A stretch of DNA of 60,448 nt. It comes from Lachnospiraceae bacterium. Lineage in GTDB: Bacteria > Bacillota > Clostridia > Lachnospirales > Anaerotignaceae. The position numbers were made by a program, and so were the translations under genes. The notes under the pieces are model-generated. The model saw nothing but the letters and a program-made list of their open reading frames with translations, was not told the origin of the DNA and did not search any database. Where the stretch lies: assembly GCA_003543235.1 (NCBI GenBank), contig DPJA01000006.1:1-60448 (forward strand), in the 5' to 3' direction. Of this stretch, positions 15,935 through 25,534 are shown piece by piece; the stretch's first letter is position 1, and the number at the start of each line of letters is the position of its first letter.

Positions 15935-18145
15935 TCACTTTTCTTCTTTTATTTCTTCAATCAAGGCATCTTCGTGCCATAATGGCATTTCAACAGTAAC
16001 TTTAAACATATCACCATCTACATCAATGGAAAACTTTCCGCCCTGCAATATAACAAGGCTTTTTGCAATTGAAAGACCAAGCCCAGACCCTTCAGTAGTG
16101 CGTGAATAATCTCCACGAACAAATCGCTCTGCCAAATTTTCCACATTTACCTGTATTTCATTACGAGATATATTTTTCATAGTCATGTATCCATATTCAC
16201 CTATTTTTCTAATATCTATGTATATTCTGGAGCTTGGCATAGCATATTTAATTACATTTGAAAGCAGATTTTCATATATACGCCACATATGCTTGCCATC
16301 AGCATCAATATACACTTCATTTTTTGCAGTTATTCTGAATTCAAGGTTTGCTCCCTGTGCCTTTTCCTCAAACTCTCCACAAGCCTGCATCAGTAATTCC
16401 TTAAGATTTATCTTTGTTTTTTCAACAGATAAATTCCCGCTGGAAGCCTTGCTTGCCTCAATCAAATCTTCAATTAATTGCTTAAGTCTTTGGCTTTTTT
16501 CCACCAAAACATCTACATATCCCTCTGCAACGTCATTGTTAAGATTTTCTCTGTCTAATAGCCCAGCATAGGATATTATTGAAGTAAGAGGAGTTTTAAG
16601 GTCGTGTGATACATTGGTAATAAGGTCAGATTTCATACGTTCGCCTTTAACCGCCTCAGCAATGGATGTTTTAAGCCCCGACTGAATGTTGTTTATATCG
16701 TTTGCAAAACCCAAAAAAGTAGAGGTTATCTTATGTGTGTCAATATTTTTATATTCTCCCTTAGACGCAAACTTTGCCGCACGCATAATGCTTGTAAGAG
16801 ATTCCATATTTTTTATTACAACCAAAGCTGCAATAAAAACAAATATAAATAGTAATAATCCAAATCTTGAGTCGTTTGTGCCAAACTTAATAAGTGCAGA
16901 ACAAATAACTGTGTATAGGCCAAATAACGCCATAACCCACCCCGTAAGACTTTTACCGCTTAAGGTTTCCCCAACTTTTCTAAATATAGTGGCAATAAGA
17001 GTATTTCTCAACAATATACCAGATTTAAACTGACGTGAAATTGAACACAAAAACCTCAACCCTATAATTGTATCCGAAACAGCTAGTGCCATAAGTGCTC
17101 CGCCCCAAGCATAGAACCAAGCGGTTTCATACTGATTAAAAATACCCACGTATATAAAGGATAATATATAACATGATAATATCGCAAAAATAATAACACC
17201 AATTAAATGTATGTCATTGTATATTCGGTCTATGGAGCAAAGCGTAACCGTGTCACCACTGCACTGCTGCCCCGCAATACGCATAAGGTACATACTCAGC
17301 GTCACCGCAAAAAAGGCAGAAACAATGCAAGTGATAATAAAAACTGGAAATGCTTCTTTTTTTACAGTAAATTGCTTTTCATCATCATAAAAACTATCTC
17401 CTAATAAAAATTCATTAGGAATGCCTGCATATAGCTTGTAATTGCCATTGGTAATGACATCACTTGTGTATCCCGTGTAAGCTTTCATTTTATCCGATAA
17501 AAATTCACCATCAAGTATAATATACTGATTAAACGCTGTAATTTTATTCTTTTCAGTATTGCTGGCAACACGGCTTCCCTTTGAATTTTCTATGTAGTAA
17601 TAAAAATTATTATAGCTATCCAAATCTTTTTTTATGTAAATATATTTGTCCAGTTGGCTTTGTATGTAAATACTTCTGTATCCCCTAAGCTTGCTGCTTA
17701 TCAAATTTGAGTATTCGTAAAAATTGTCCATCATCTCTTCTGGTATATCATCTTTAACTATTTCAACTGTGTAGTCATCATTAATAATTGTGCTTGAGGT
17801 AATAATTCCATCAACAATTCCGTAATAGCTATTGAAATTGCTAAGCATTTCATCCTTATTAACAGCACGACCCTCACGTATATTTCCTTCGCTTTTGTAT
17901 AAAAGGTTGACATCTACAGCCTCGTCTATAAGGGTTATAAATTTGTTGCTGAACCCTCTTGTTTCTGTAAAGGAGTCATATTGTTCGCCTGACATAGCAC
18001 CGTAGCTATAGTTAAATCTATCAGTAGACCACACAATGCCCATAGCCCCAGCAATAAACGTAACTACAAAAAACAGTATAAACGCAACACTTGTTGCCTT
18101 TGCCGCTGCCGAAAATCTTTTAGATTTTTTCAATTTTGTATCCAA
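15935..18145 (-). CDS. Sensor histidine kinase with a multi-helix membrane domain
   Basis: The 736-residue kinase pairs with the OmpR-type regulator just upstream. Helix 1 spans about 20-38. An extracytoplasmic region of about 225 residues follows (40-265) with no recognisable ligand domain. A cluster of helices then lies near 266-290, 312-334, 342-362, 402-422 and 428-446. The phospho-accepting His514 is in NVSHDLKTPLTSI. The ATPase domain has the N-box ENLLSNVIKYA and the G-box EGSGLGLSIAKS. The start is a TTG at 18145 preceded by AGGTGG, overlapping the regulator gene by 26 bases. The signal sensed is unknown. Confidence 0.88.
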   Translation of the reverse strand: MDTKLKKSKRFSAAAKATSVAFILFFVVTFIAGAMGIVWSTDRFNYSYGAMSGEQYDSFTETRGFSNKFITLIDEAVDVNLLYKSEGNIREGRAVNKDEMLSNFNSYYGIVDGIITSSTIINDDYTVEIVKDDIPEEMMDNFYEYSNLISSKLRGYRSIYIQSQLDKYIYIKKDLDSYNNFYYYIENSKGSRVASNTEKNKITAFNQYIILDGEFLSDKMKAYTGYTSDVITNGNYKLYAGIPNEFLLGDSFYDDEKQFTVKKEAFPVFIITCIVSAFFAVTLSMYLMRIAGQQCSGDTVTLCSIDRIYNDIHLIGVIIFAILSCYILSFIYVGIFNQYETAWFYAWGGALMALAVSDTIIGLRFLCSISRQFKSGILLRNTLIATIFRKVGETLSGKSLTGWVMALFGLYTVICSALIKFGTNDSRFGLLLFIFVFIAALVVIKNMESLTSIMRAAKFASKGEYKNIDTHKITSTFLGFANDINNIQSGLKTSIAEAVKGERMKSDLITNVSHDLKTPLTSIISYAGLLDRENLNNDVAEGYVDVLVEKSQRLKQLIEDLIEASKASSGNLSVEKTKINLKELLMQACGEFEEKAQGANLEFRITAKNEVYIDADGKHMWRIYENLLSNVIKYAMPSSRIYIDIRKIGEYGYMTMKNISRNEIQVNVENLAERFVRGDYSRTTEGSGLGLSIAKSLVILQGGKFSIDVDGDMFKVTVEMPLWHEDALIEEIKEEK

Positions 18146-18809
18146 TTCCCCACACCACCTTTAGGTATTTAGGCTCTTTAGGGTTAATTTCAATCTTTTC
18201 CCTAATACGCCTAATATGTACCGAAACAGTATTTTCGGGAGCAAATGAAAGCTCGTTCCAAACCTTTTCATATATTTCATCTATGGAAAAAACCTTGCCT
18301 GCATTTTCCATAAGAAGCAATAAAATTCCATATTCAGTAGCCGTAAGTTTAACCTGCTCATTTGCCACCATAACCTCTTTAGCATCCTTGTCCAGTTCTA
18401 AGTCGCCAATCTTTATAGTATTGCTTTTTTCAGCAATGCTTCCAAGGAATGTATATCTTCTCATCTGTGACTTAATCCTTGCCATAAGTTCCAGTGGATT
18501 AAATGGCTTCGAAAGATAATCGTCAGCTCCAAAATTAAGACCAAGAATTTTGTCTGTATCTTCACTTTTTGCCGAAAGTATAATTATAGGAATATTCTGC
18601 GTTTCTCTTATTTTTATTGTAGCTTTAAGTCCATCCATTCTAGGCATCATAACATCCATAAGTATAAGGTGAACCTCATTCTCTTGCAGTATCTTCAATG
18701 CTTCATACCCATCATATGCCTTAATGACATTATATTTTTCTTGCACGAGATAAATTTCAATAGCATCTACAATCGACTTATCATCATCGCATACTAAAAT
18801 ATTAAACAT
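18120..18809 (-). CDS. OmpR-family response regulator
   Basis: The 229-residue regulator has a receiver domain with Asp8-Asp9-Asp10 and the phospho-acceptor Asp52 in LILMDVMMPRMDG. A C-terminal winged-helix DNA-binding domain has the typical LTATEYGILLLLMENAGKVF and VSVHIRRIREKIE. It is activated by the kinase encoded immediately downstream, overlapping by 26 bases. A weak promoter (TTGTAA, 16 bases, TAGTAT) may lie at 18849-18876. Targets are unknown. Confidence 0.93.
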   Translation of the reverse strand: MFNILVCDDDKSIVDAIEIYLVQEKYNVIKAYDGYEALKILQENEVHLILMDVMMPRMDGLKATIKIRETQNIPIIILSAKSEDTDKILGLNFGADDYLSKPFNPLELMARIKSQMRRYTFLGSIAEKSNTIKIGDLELDKDAKEVMVANEQVKLTATEYGILLLLMENAGKVFSIDEIYEKVWNELSFAPENTVSVHIRRIREKIEINPKEPKYLKVVWGIGYKIEKI

Positions 18810-18904
18810 ATTATAATCCCCCTGTTAACCGCCTAAATACTTGTCTATATACTATAATAACTAATTATTTTTACAAAAGATATATACAACATCTTAATTT
18901 ATTC

Positions 18905-21900
18905 TTAATTACTTACAGCAATTAACTTATCTAAATAAAATGAATAAATGTATATTTCTGTAACTTTTTTCCTTGTTATTCGCTCGATGGCACTTTTATA
19001 TATTTCCAACTGAATTTTATATTTTTGTAAAAGCTCCTGTCCTGTTCCATCTGCAACATAGTCTGTTTTATAGTCATATAATATGGCGTTTTCGCCTTCG
19101 ATAAAGAAACAGTCAATTATACCGTGTATAAGTATCCCTTCCACAGCATCTTTATACTCTGCCTTGGCGTAAACTTCATATGGAGTAAGCTCCATAGCAA
19201 ATGCTTCCTCTTTATAAATTCTGTCTGCACTTCTAAGCCTTTCCCCAAGCTCGCTGTTAACAAACCTAAGTATTTTCTCCTTATTTATTGCTTCCGCCTC
19301 ATCACTGCTAATTAAGTTTTTCTTCCTTAAAACTTCAATTTCTTCAGATATTTCTTCCAATGTATAGGCTTTTGTCAAATCCATATGTTCCATAAAATTA
19401 TGTATTGCAGTACCCTTTTGGGCAGCGTTCAGAGTCTTTTCCTCCATAAATTGCTTTGGTCGCCTATAATCGCTTTTCATAGGATAGCTTTCCATAACAC
19501 CCTCGATTGGCACAATATGGTTTCGCTTAATTTCAGATACAGACACGTTTGCAGGTAGCTTTGTAAGATTTTCGTTCTGGTAGGTGAATTTTAGATACTC
19601 CTCCAACTTGTTTCCGTCAATTTCAATTTTTTGTTCCTCGCTGTCCTCGTTCTCATTTTCAATTTGTTTAAAATCGCCGTTAATCCACTTAATAACTTCG
19701 TTTCGATTTATTATATTAACATTCCAAGCCGACTTATTGTTGAATAATCCACTTCCGTTGTCCATAGACGTAATTCCTGCTTTGTCTAAAATAATTTCAC
19801 CATCTTTGTGACGTACAATAGCCGCTCCAATCCAATCTATATATGTAAGACTTTTTTGCAAATCGTAAACCGAAAGCAGTGTGTCTTTATTTCTAAAATT
19901 AGCACCCCACTTAATGGCCTTTTTGTCAATATCCTTCACTCCGCCTGTAATTATCAGCTTTTCCTTTGCACGGGTAAGAGCAACGTATAGTACACGCATT
20001 TCCTCGGATAAATTTTCTATTTTAATATTTTCTCTAATAACAGTTCTGGAAATTGTGTTAAACTTAACCCTTTTTTCATAATCAATGTATTCCATTCCAA
20101 TACCAAGGCGTTGGTGCATAAGCACCGATTTATTCAGGTCATTCTGATTAAATTGTTTTCCTGTACCGCACACAAAAACAACAGGAAATTCAAGCCCCTT
20201 GCTTTTATGTATGGTCATAATTCTTACTAAATCCTCATTTTCACCAAGCACGGTAGCTTCCGATGTATCACTGCTTGTCTGCTCCAGATTTTCGATATAT
20301 CTTATAAAGTTGAATAAACCCTTAAAATTGGATTTTTCAAGCATTTCAGCTTTTTCTGTAAGCAATCTTAAATTTGCTTGTTTTATTTTTCCACCTGTTT
20401 TTATTCCGATATAGTCAAAATATCCTGTTTCATTATAAACAGTCCACAAAAGTCTGTTAACAGGTGTAAAAGCACTCATTTCCTTCCATCTGTCTATGTC
20501 AGCTATAAATTTCTTCAGTTTTTTCGCCGTTTCATCATCTTTTTCAACATAGGACAGCACATTGTCGTAAAATTCGCACTTACAGCCAAAAAATTTTATC
20601 CGTACCAATTCATCGTCTGTAATTTTGTATATAGGCGATTTAAGTGCCGCCATCAACGGTATATCCTGCCTGATGTTGTCAACAACCTTTAGTATACTAA
20701 TTATAACAGCAATTTCCGTGTTAGCAAAATATTTGCTTTCTGTTTGTGCAAAAACAGGTATTCCTGTCTTTTCCAAAGCCTTCGATGCGGCATTACCCCA
20801 GTTTTTTGTTGCTCTTAATAACACGACAATATCTCTGTAGCAAACATTTCTGTATTGCCCATCTTCCCCAAGCACCTTAAAGCCACTGTCCATAAGCTCT
20901 GTAATTCGTTTGGCAACAAAAGCCATCTCCACCTCTGCTGCCGCCATATCTTCCTCGTCATCACTTTCAAAATTTTCCTCATCCGCTTTAAGGTTTATTA
21001 TGTCAATCTCTACTGCCTTTTGTTTTTCTTCCTGACAAAAGGGCGGAAACTTCGCCCCTGAATGTAATGCTGTTTTATTGTCATAAATCAAATCTCCAAG
21101 GCTTGGGCTCATTAATTGACAAAACAAAAAGTTTATTGCCTCCAAGATATTTTCACGGCTTCTGAAATTATCGTAAAGGTCAATTCTAACTTCATCTCCG
21201 CTGTCTTTATAAGTATCGTATTTTTCCATAAAAATCCCTGGTTCAGCCTGTCTAAACCGATAAATGCTCTGCTTTACATCTCCAACCATAAATCGGTTTC
21301 TCTGACTTTTACCGCACCCAGATATAGCACAAAGCAACATTTCTTGAACCAAATTGCTGTCTTGATACTCGTCGGTAAGCACCTCAAAAAAGCGTTTCTG
21401 CATATTAAGTGCAACAGCACTTGGCACATAATTTTCTATTGTACTGCCATTCTCAAGGAGTATGTCTAAGGCATAATGCTCCATGTCATTGTAATCCACC
21501 AAAAGTTTTTCTCGCTTTGTCTGCTTAAACTCCTCGCTAAACCTTTTAACAATTTGGGTCAATGCTTTTGATATTGAATAAAGCTTTGCCACATTCTCCA
21601 CCATATTTGTAGCCGTGTCAAAAAAGTATTTATTTTGAATGTCGTCAATTCCCTTTTTAACCTGTTCACGCAAATCTTTAACCATCTGCACCAGAATTTC
21701 GCTGTCACCCTTGCCTTTTCGTCCTAGCTTTTCAAACTCAATTTCCATAAGAACAGTGCTAAACTTAGCCATATCCTGTTCCAGCCACTTTATAAGCAAA
21801 TTAATACTGCTTAAATCAGAGCTTAAAGCTGGTTCATAGTTGGCAGGTCCATCAAAACCCATAGAAATATCAATGGCATTTTCAGTTTTTTCCTTAAGCT

Positions 21901-22579
21901 GATGTAAAATAAATAAGGTATCATTTTTAATAAATGCTCCCCATGATGTATCTTCAATGCGTGTTTTGGGGTCTATATTAAAGTTCTCAGCCGACATCTC
22001 CAACCATTGGTCAGGGAATGGGTTGCTTTGTACGAAGCTGTATATTTTTAAAATAAGACTTTTTAAATTAACATCTCCTGTGTCCTCGCCAAAGCTTTCC
22101 ACCAATCCCAAAAAATCCTCATTGTCCTCTGCTGCATATTTTTCTTCAAACAAATCCTCCAGTATCTGACTTTTAATAAGGTCACATTCCTTTTCGTCTG
22201 CGGTTCTAAATGCTGGGTCTATGTTTATGTGCATATAATTTTCTTTTACTACCCTAAGGCAAAATGAATCTATAGTGGTAATTTGTGCACGATTAAGCAG
22301 TGTCATCTGTCGTCTTAAATGTTCGTTTTCAGGGTTATCTTTAATTTTTGCAGCAATTGTTTTGCCAATCTTTTCTCTCATTTGGCTTGCTGCGGCTTTG
22401 GTAAATGTAAGAACTAAAAGCCTATCAATATCTATAGGGTTCTGGTCATCACAAATAAGCCGTATAATACGCTCTACCAAAACAGCAGTTTTCCCGCTGC
22501 CTGCCGCCGCCGCCACCAAAATATCAGCATTTCTCTCAGTTATAGCCCTACTCTGCTCGCCTGTCCAGTCGATACCCAT
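18905..22579 (-). CDS. addA: ATP-dependent helicase/nuclease subunit A (AddA)
   Basis: The 1224-residue protein is the helicase-nuclease subunit of AddAB, which processes double-strand breaks for RecA. It has a UvrD-type N-terminus with Walker A AAAAGSGKTAVLVERI, the helicase motif VDYNDMEHYALDIL, GDVKQSIYRFRQAEP, and MTIHKSKGLEFPVVFVCG. A C-terminal PD-(D/E)XK nuclease domain ends with YDYKTDYV. ATG at 22579 follows AGAGGTG. Normally addB lies directly upstream of addA; here the upstream neighbour is an unrelated 202-residue gene 13 bases away, so addB must be elsewhere or absent. Confidence 0.93.
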   Translation of the reverse strand: MGIDWTGEQSRAITERNADILVAAAAGSGKTAVLVERIIRLICDDQNPIDIDRLLVLTFTKAAASQMREKIGKTIAAKIKDNPENEHLRRQMTLLNRAQITTIDSFCLRVVKENYMHINIDPAFRTADEKECDLIKSQILEDLFEEKYAAEDNEDFLGLVESFGEDTGDVNLKSLILKIYSFVQSNPFPDQWLEMSAENFNIDPKTRIEDTSWGAFIKNDTLFILHQLKEKTENAIDISMGFDGPANYEPALSSDLSSINLLIKWLEQDMAKFSTVLMEIEFEKLGRKGKGDSEILVQMVKDLREQVKKGIDDIQNKYFFDTATNMVENVAKLYSISKALTQIVKRFSEEFKQTKREKLLVDYNDMEHYALDILLENGSTIENYVPSAVALNMQKRFFEVLTDEYQDSNLVQEMLLCAISGCGKSQRNRFMVGDVKQSIYRFRQAEPGIFMEKYDTYKDSGDEVRIDLYDNFRSRENILEAINFLFCQLMSPSLGDLIYDNKTALHSGAKFPPFCQEEKQKAVEIDIINLKADEENFESDDEEDMAAAEVEMAFVAKRITELMDSGFKVLGEDGQYRNVCYRDIVVLLRATKNWGNAASKALEKTGIPVFAQTESKYFANTEIAVIISILKVVDNIRQDIPLMAALKSPIYKITDDELVRIKFFGCKCEFYDNVLSYVEKDDETAKKLKKFIADIDRWKEMSAFTPVNRLLWTVYNETGYFDYIGIKTGGKIKQANLRLLTEKAEMLEKSNFKGLFNFIRYIENLEQTSSDTSEATVLGENEDLVRIMTIHKSKGLEFPVVFVCGTGKQFNQNDLNKSVLMHQRLGIGMEYIDYEKRVKFNTISRTVIRENIKIENLSEEMRVLYVALTRAKEKLIITGGVKDIDKKAIKWGANFRNKDTLLSVYDLQKSLTYIDWIGAAIVRHKDGEIILDKAGITSMDNGSGLFNNKSAWNVNIINRNEVIKWINGDFKQIENENEDSEEQKIEIDGNKLEEYLKFTYQNENLTKLPANVSVSEIKRNHIVPIEGVMESYPMKSDYRRPKQFMEEKTLNAAQKGTAIHNFMEHMDLTKAYTLEEISEEIEVLRKKNLISSDEAEAINKEKILRFVNSELGERLRSADRIYKEEAFAMELTPYEVYAKAEYKDAVEGILIHGIIDCFFIEGENAILYDYKTDYVADGTGQELLQKYKIQLEIYKSAIERITRKKVTEIYIYSFYLDKLIAVSN

Positions 22580-22592
22580 ATAAAAACACCTC

Positions 22593-23201
22593 TTACGCTT
22601 CCATGATAAGTTGATTTTCTGCTATTTTAATCCGTCTGTTAATGGATATATATTTTGATAAATACCCTAAAAAGCTATTATATGAATTATAACAAAAATT
22701 TTCAATAAAAGCCAATGTAAAAGGATTTTCCACTTCCTTGCCAAAAAGATATTTTCCAAGAGAACGTGCAAACAGTGCTGGAAACTGATTTTCAAAATTC
22801 ACGCTGCAAAGATATAAAAGCTTGAATAATTTCTCCTCATCCTCATCAAAGCTGTATACGCTGAACATACAGTTTGACATATCCTCCATATCCAAATTAT
22901 CTCTTTTTTTTCTGAGCATTTTTATTGTATGGTGCATTGCCATAATTTTAAAGAACCTGCGTCCTCGTTCTTCATCCATAAGTTCTATGTTGTCATAAAA
23001 AAAATTGCTTTGACAGTCCAGTTCCACAAAAAATTCATATGCGTCAATTACTGTAAACTCTGCCACCAGTTCGTAAAAAGAAAGATAAAAACTATTTTCA
23101 AGACCGTATACCTTACTTAAAATGTCATCCTTTTGCTTTTCCACCGTTTTTTCTATTATCTTGTCCTTAGCACAATATATGTTGTACGCCGAAATAATCA
23201 T
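22593..23201 (-). CDS. Unrecognised conserved-looking protein upstream of addA
   Basis: I do not recognise this 202-residue protein. It is rich in Phe, Tyr, Asn, Asp and Glu, appears mainly helical, and has no signal peptide or clear membrane helix. Cysteines are scattered without a metal-binding pattern. AGGAGGTG precedes the ATG, and a candidate promoter is at 23221-23250. It is 13 bases upstream of addA, so the two are probably one transcript. The location suggests, but does not show, a link to recombination or repair. Confidence 0.7.
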   Translation of the reverse strand: MIISAYNIYCAKDKIIEKTVEKQKDDILSKVYGLENSFYLSFYELVAEFTVIDAYEFFVELDCQSNFFYDNIELMDEERGRRFFKIMAMHHTIKMLRKKRDNLDMEDMSNCMFSVYSFDEDEEKLFKLLYLCSVNFENQFPALFARSLGKYLFGKEVENPFTLAFIENFCYNSYNSFLGYLSKYISINRRIKIAENQLIMEA

Positions 23202-23220
23202 AGCACACCTCCTAATACTA

Positions 23221-23250
23221 ATTTTACAATATTTGATCCATATATAACAA
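23221..23250 (-). promoter_or_regulatory. Candidate promoter of the orphan gene-addA transcript
   Basis: On the minus strand TTGTTA (23245-23250), an 18-base spacer and TAAAAT (23221-23226) lie 20 bases before the start codon of the 202-residue gene. Confidence 0.4.
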
Positions 23251-23300
23251 ATGGTTTTGTATACATTTTTAAGAGGTTATTTTTGTATTTACAACAAAAA

Positions 23301-23328
23301 AAGAGTGTGAAATGAAATCCACACTCAA
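23301..23328 (-). terminator. Terminator of the histidine operon
   Basis: On the minus strand GAGTGTG pairs with CACACTC (23303-23309 and 23320-23326) and is followed by TTTTTTTG. It lies 35 bases after the hisE stop. Confidence 0.85.
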
Positions 23329-23362
23329 ATTTTGTTTTTTTTACCTTTTCAAGACTTCTAAA

Positions 23363-23692
23363 TTAAATTTTTCCCTTAGTATTAAAATTTTTAAGATTGC
23401 TTTCTTTCAATTCACGTTTAGCAAGTTCTCCAAAAACCTCATCCCATGTAATGTCCATTTCCTCCATCAACACAGATAAGTGATACATAAAATCGCAAAT
23501 TTCATAAATAGTTTCATTTTTATCGTTATTTTTGGCAGCTATAATTGTTTCGCTTGCTTCTTCGCCAACCTTTTTAAGTATCTTGTCAATACCCTTGTCA
23601 ATAAGATAGTTTGTGTAACTACCTTCTTTGGGATTGGATTTTCTATCTAAAATAACCTTGTATAATTCATATAAAACCTCTGAATATTCCAT
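23363..23692 (-). CDS. hisE: Phosphoribosyl-ATP pyrophosphohydrolase
   Basis: This 109-residue MazG-like all-helical enzyme removes pyrophosphate from phosphoribosyl-ATP, step 2 of histidine synthesis. Family features are LYKVILDRK, GSYTNYLIDKGIDKILKKVGEEASE and the EICDFMYHLSVLM metal-binding helix. It is a separate gene rather than a HisIE fusion, and its ATG overlaps the hisI stop by one base. It is the last gene of the operon. Confidence 0.95.
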   Translation of the reverse strand: MEYSEVLYELYKVILDRKSNPKEGSYTNYLIDKGIDKILKKVGEEASETIIAAKNNDKNETIYEICDFMYHLSVLMEEMDITWDEVFGELAKRELKESNLKNFNTKGKI

Positions 23693-24027
23693 TATAAAAT
23701 TACCTCCCCACGGCTATTTCTGTAAAAACAAGACCTTTTTCCAGTATGACACGCCGCACCTTTTTGCTCAACCTTAATAAGTAAGGCATCGCCATCGCAA
23801 TCATAAAAAATTTCCTTAACAGTCTGAAAATGCCCCGATGTATCGCCCTTGTGCCATAGCTCCTGCCTGCTTCTGCTGTAATAATGCACTGTTCCTTTTT
23901 CAAGAGTAAGCATAACCGCCTCACGGTTTGCATAGGCAAGCATAAGCACCTGACCATTTTCATAATCCTGTGTAATAACAGGAATAAGACCTTTTTCATC
24001 AAATTTAAGTTCCTCTATAAAATTCAT
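23692..24027 (-). CDS. hisI: Phosphoribosyl-AMP cyclohydrolase
   Basis: The 111-residue zinc enzyme opens the purine ring of phosphoribosyl-AMP, step 3 of histidine synthesis. The family signatures are VLMLAYANREAV, YYSRSRQELWHKGDTSGHFQ and the metal-binding D-x-D plus Cys set in YDCDGDALL, GAACHTGKRSCFYR. It is coupled to hisE by a one-base overlap and follows hisF by 11 bases. Confidence 0.96.
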   Translation of the reverse strand: MNFIEELKFDEKGLIPVITQDYENGQVLMLAYANREAVMLTLEKGTVHYYSRSRQELWHKGDTSGHFQTVKEIFYDCDGDALLIKVEQKGAACHTGKRSCFYRNSRGEVIL

Positions 24028-24038
24028 AGCCTTGCTCC

Positions 24039-24797
24039 TTATAATCTAACGGGAACATCTTTTTCCCTTAGGTATTTTTTCAAATCACGTATTTCCATTT
24101 CTCTAAAATGAAAAAGACTTGCCGCAAGTGCTGCATCAGCCTGACCTTCTGTAAGTGCATCGTAAAAATGCTCCATATTGCCTGCACCGCCTGAAGCAAT
24201 AACAGGTATACGTACACAAGATGAAATAGCTTTTGTAAGTTCTATATCATATCCATTTTTAACTCCATCACAGTCCATGCTTGTCAACAAAATTTCGCCA
24301 GCACCCAGTTTCTCAACCTCTTTTGCCCATTCAATAGCATCTTTACCTGTGTTAACACGTCCACCGTTAAGATAAACGTCAAATCCTCCGCCGTCACGTC
24401 GCTTTGCATCAATTGCAACTACTACGCATTGACTGCCAAATTTCTCAGCCGCCTCGGTTATAAGCTCTGGTCGTTTAAGTGCAGCTGAATTAACAGAAAT
24501 TTTATCCGCACCAGCACTTAAAATCATTCTAAAATCCTCAATAGTTCGTATTCCGCCGCCAACTGTAAGTGGAATAAAAATCTGCTCGGCAGTTCTTCGC
24601 ACCACATCCAGCATAATGTTTCTTGCATCAGATGAGGCTGTAATATCTAAAAAAACCAACTCATCAGCCATAGACTGATTGTAGAACGCCGCTATTTCAA
24701 CAGGGTCCCCTGCATCCCTTAAATCAACAAAATTTACACCTTTAACAACACGTCCGTTGTTTACATCAAGGCACGGAATAATTCTTTTTGTATGCAC
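24039..24797 (-). CDS. hisF: Imidazole glycerol phosphate synthase cyclase subunit
   Basis: The 252-residue TIM barrel pairs with HisH and makes imidazole glycerol phosphate plus AICAR from PRFAR and ammonia. The catalytic Asp is in IIPCLDVNNGRVVKG and the second in LTSMDCDGVKNGYD. Phosphate-binding loops are VGGGIRTIEDF and ASGGAGNMEHF. It lies 15 bases after hisA. Confidence 0.97.
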   Translation of the reverse strand: MHTKRIIPCLDVNNGRVVKGVNFVDLRDAGDPVEIAAFYNQSMADELVFLDITASSDARNIMLDVVRRTAEQIFIPLTVGGGIRTIEDFRMILSAGADKISVNSAALKRPELITEAAEKFGSQCVVVAIDAKRRDGGGFDVYLNGGRVNTGKDAIEWAKEVEKLGAGEILLTSMDCDGVKNGYDIELTKAISSCVRIPVIASGGAGNMEHFYDALTEGQADAALAASLFHFREMEIRDLKKYLREKDVPVRL

Positions 24798-24812
24798 AAT
24801 ACCAACTCCTGT

Positions 24813-25532
24813 TTATTTCTTTTCAAAGCGGTTAATAACGTCTGAAAGGTCTAAAGCCCCTTTGTAAAGTGCTTTTCCTATAATAACACCATGAGAACCT
24901 ATCTGGTTTGCCTTTTCAATATCCATCATGGCAGATATGCCACCAGAGGTAATTATATTAATGCCTGTTGCATCAATAATTTCCTTTGTGGCTTCAATAT
25001 TAGGTCCAACCATCATTCCGTCTTTTGTAATGTCTGTATAAATAATAGTTTTAACACCAAAATCCTTCATCTGCTTGCAAAGTTCCATTGCCGAAACCTC
25101 ACTCACTTTTTCCCAGCCCTGTATAGCTACTCTTCCATTAACAGCATCAATACCCACGGCAATTTTATCCCCGTATATTTTAACTGCTTCTTTAACAATT
25201 TCAGGGTTGCTAACAGCTGTTGTGCCCAAAATAACTCGTGATACACCAATGGCAATTCTTTCTTCAATGTCACGCATTGTTCTTATGCCGCCGCCTGTTT
25301 GCACAGGAATATTAAATGTATCAACTATTTTTTTAATAGCCTCTTGGTTGTAGCCAGAACCCATCCTTGCACCGTCAAGGTCTACAACGTGTAAATAAGT
25401 AGCACCTGCAGCTACAAATTTTCTTGCAATTCCCAATGGGTCATTGCCATATACAGTCATGTCGTCAAATCTACCTTGTTTAAGGCGAACACACTGTCCG
25501 TTTTTAATGTCAATAGCAGGATATATTTGCAT
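24813..25532 (-). CDS. hisA: ProFAR isomerase (HisA)
   Basis: This 239-residue TIM barrel isomerises ProFAR to PRFAR. It has the catalytic Asp in YPAIDIKNGQCVRL and the second Asp in IYTDITKDGMMVGPN. Phosphate loops are TGGGIRTMRDI and TSGGISAMMDI. The gene order hisH-hisA-hisF is the standard one, with a 2-base gap to hisH. Confidence 0.97.
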   Translation of the reverse strand: MQIYPAIDIKNGQCVRLKQGRFDDMTVYGNDPLGIARKFVAAGATYLHVVDLDGARMGSGYNQEAIKKIVDTFNIPVQTGGGIRTMRDIEERIAIGVSRVILGTTAVSNPEIVKEAVKIYGDKIAVGIDAVNGRVAIQGWEKVSEVSAMELCKQMKDFGVKTIIYTDITKDGMMVGPNIEATKEIIDATGINIITSGGISAMMDIEKANQIGSHGVIIGKALYKGALDLSDVINRFEKK

Positions 25533-25534
25533 AT

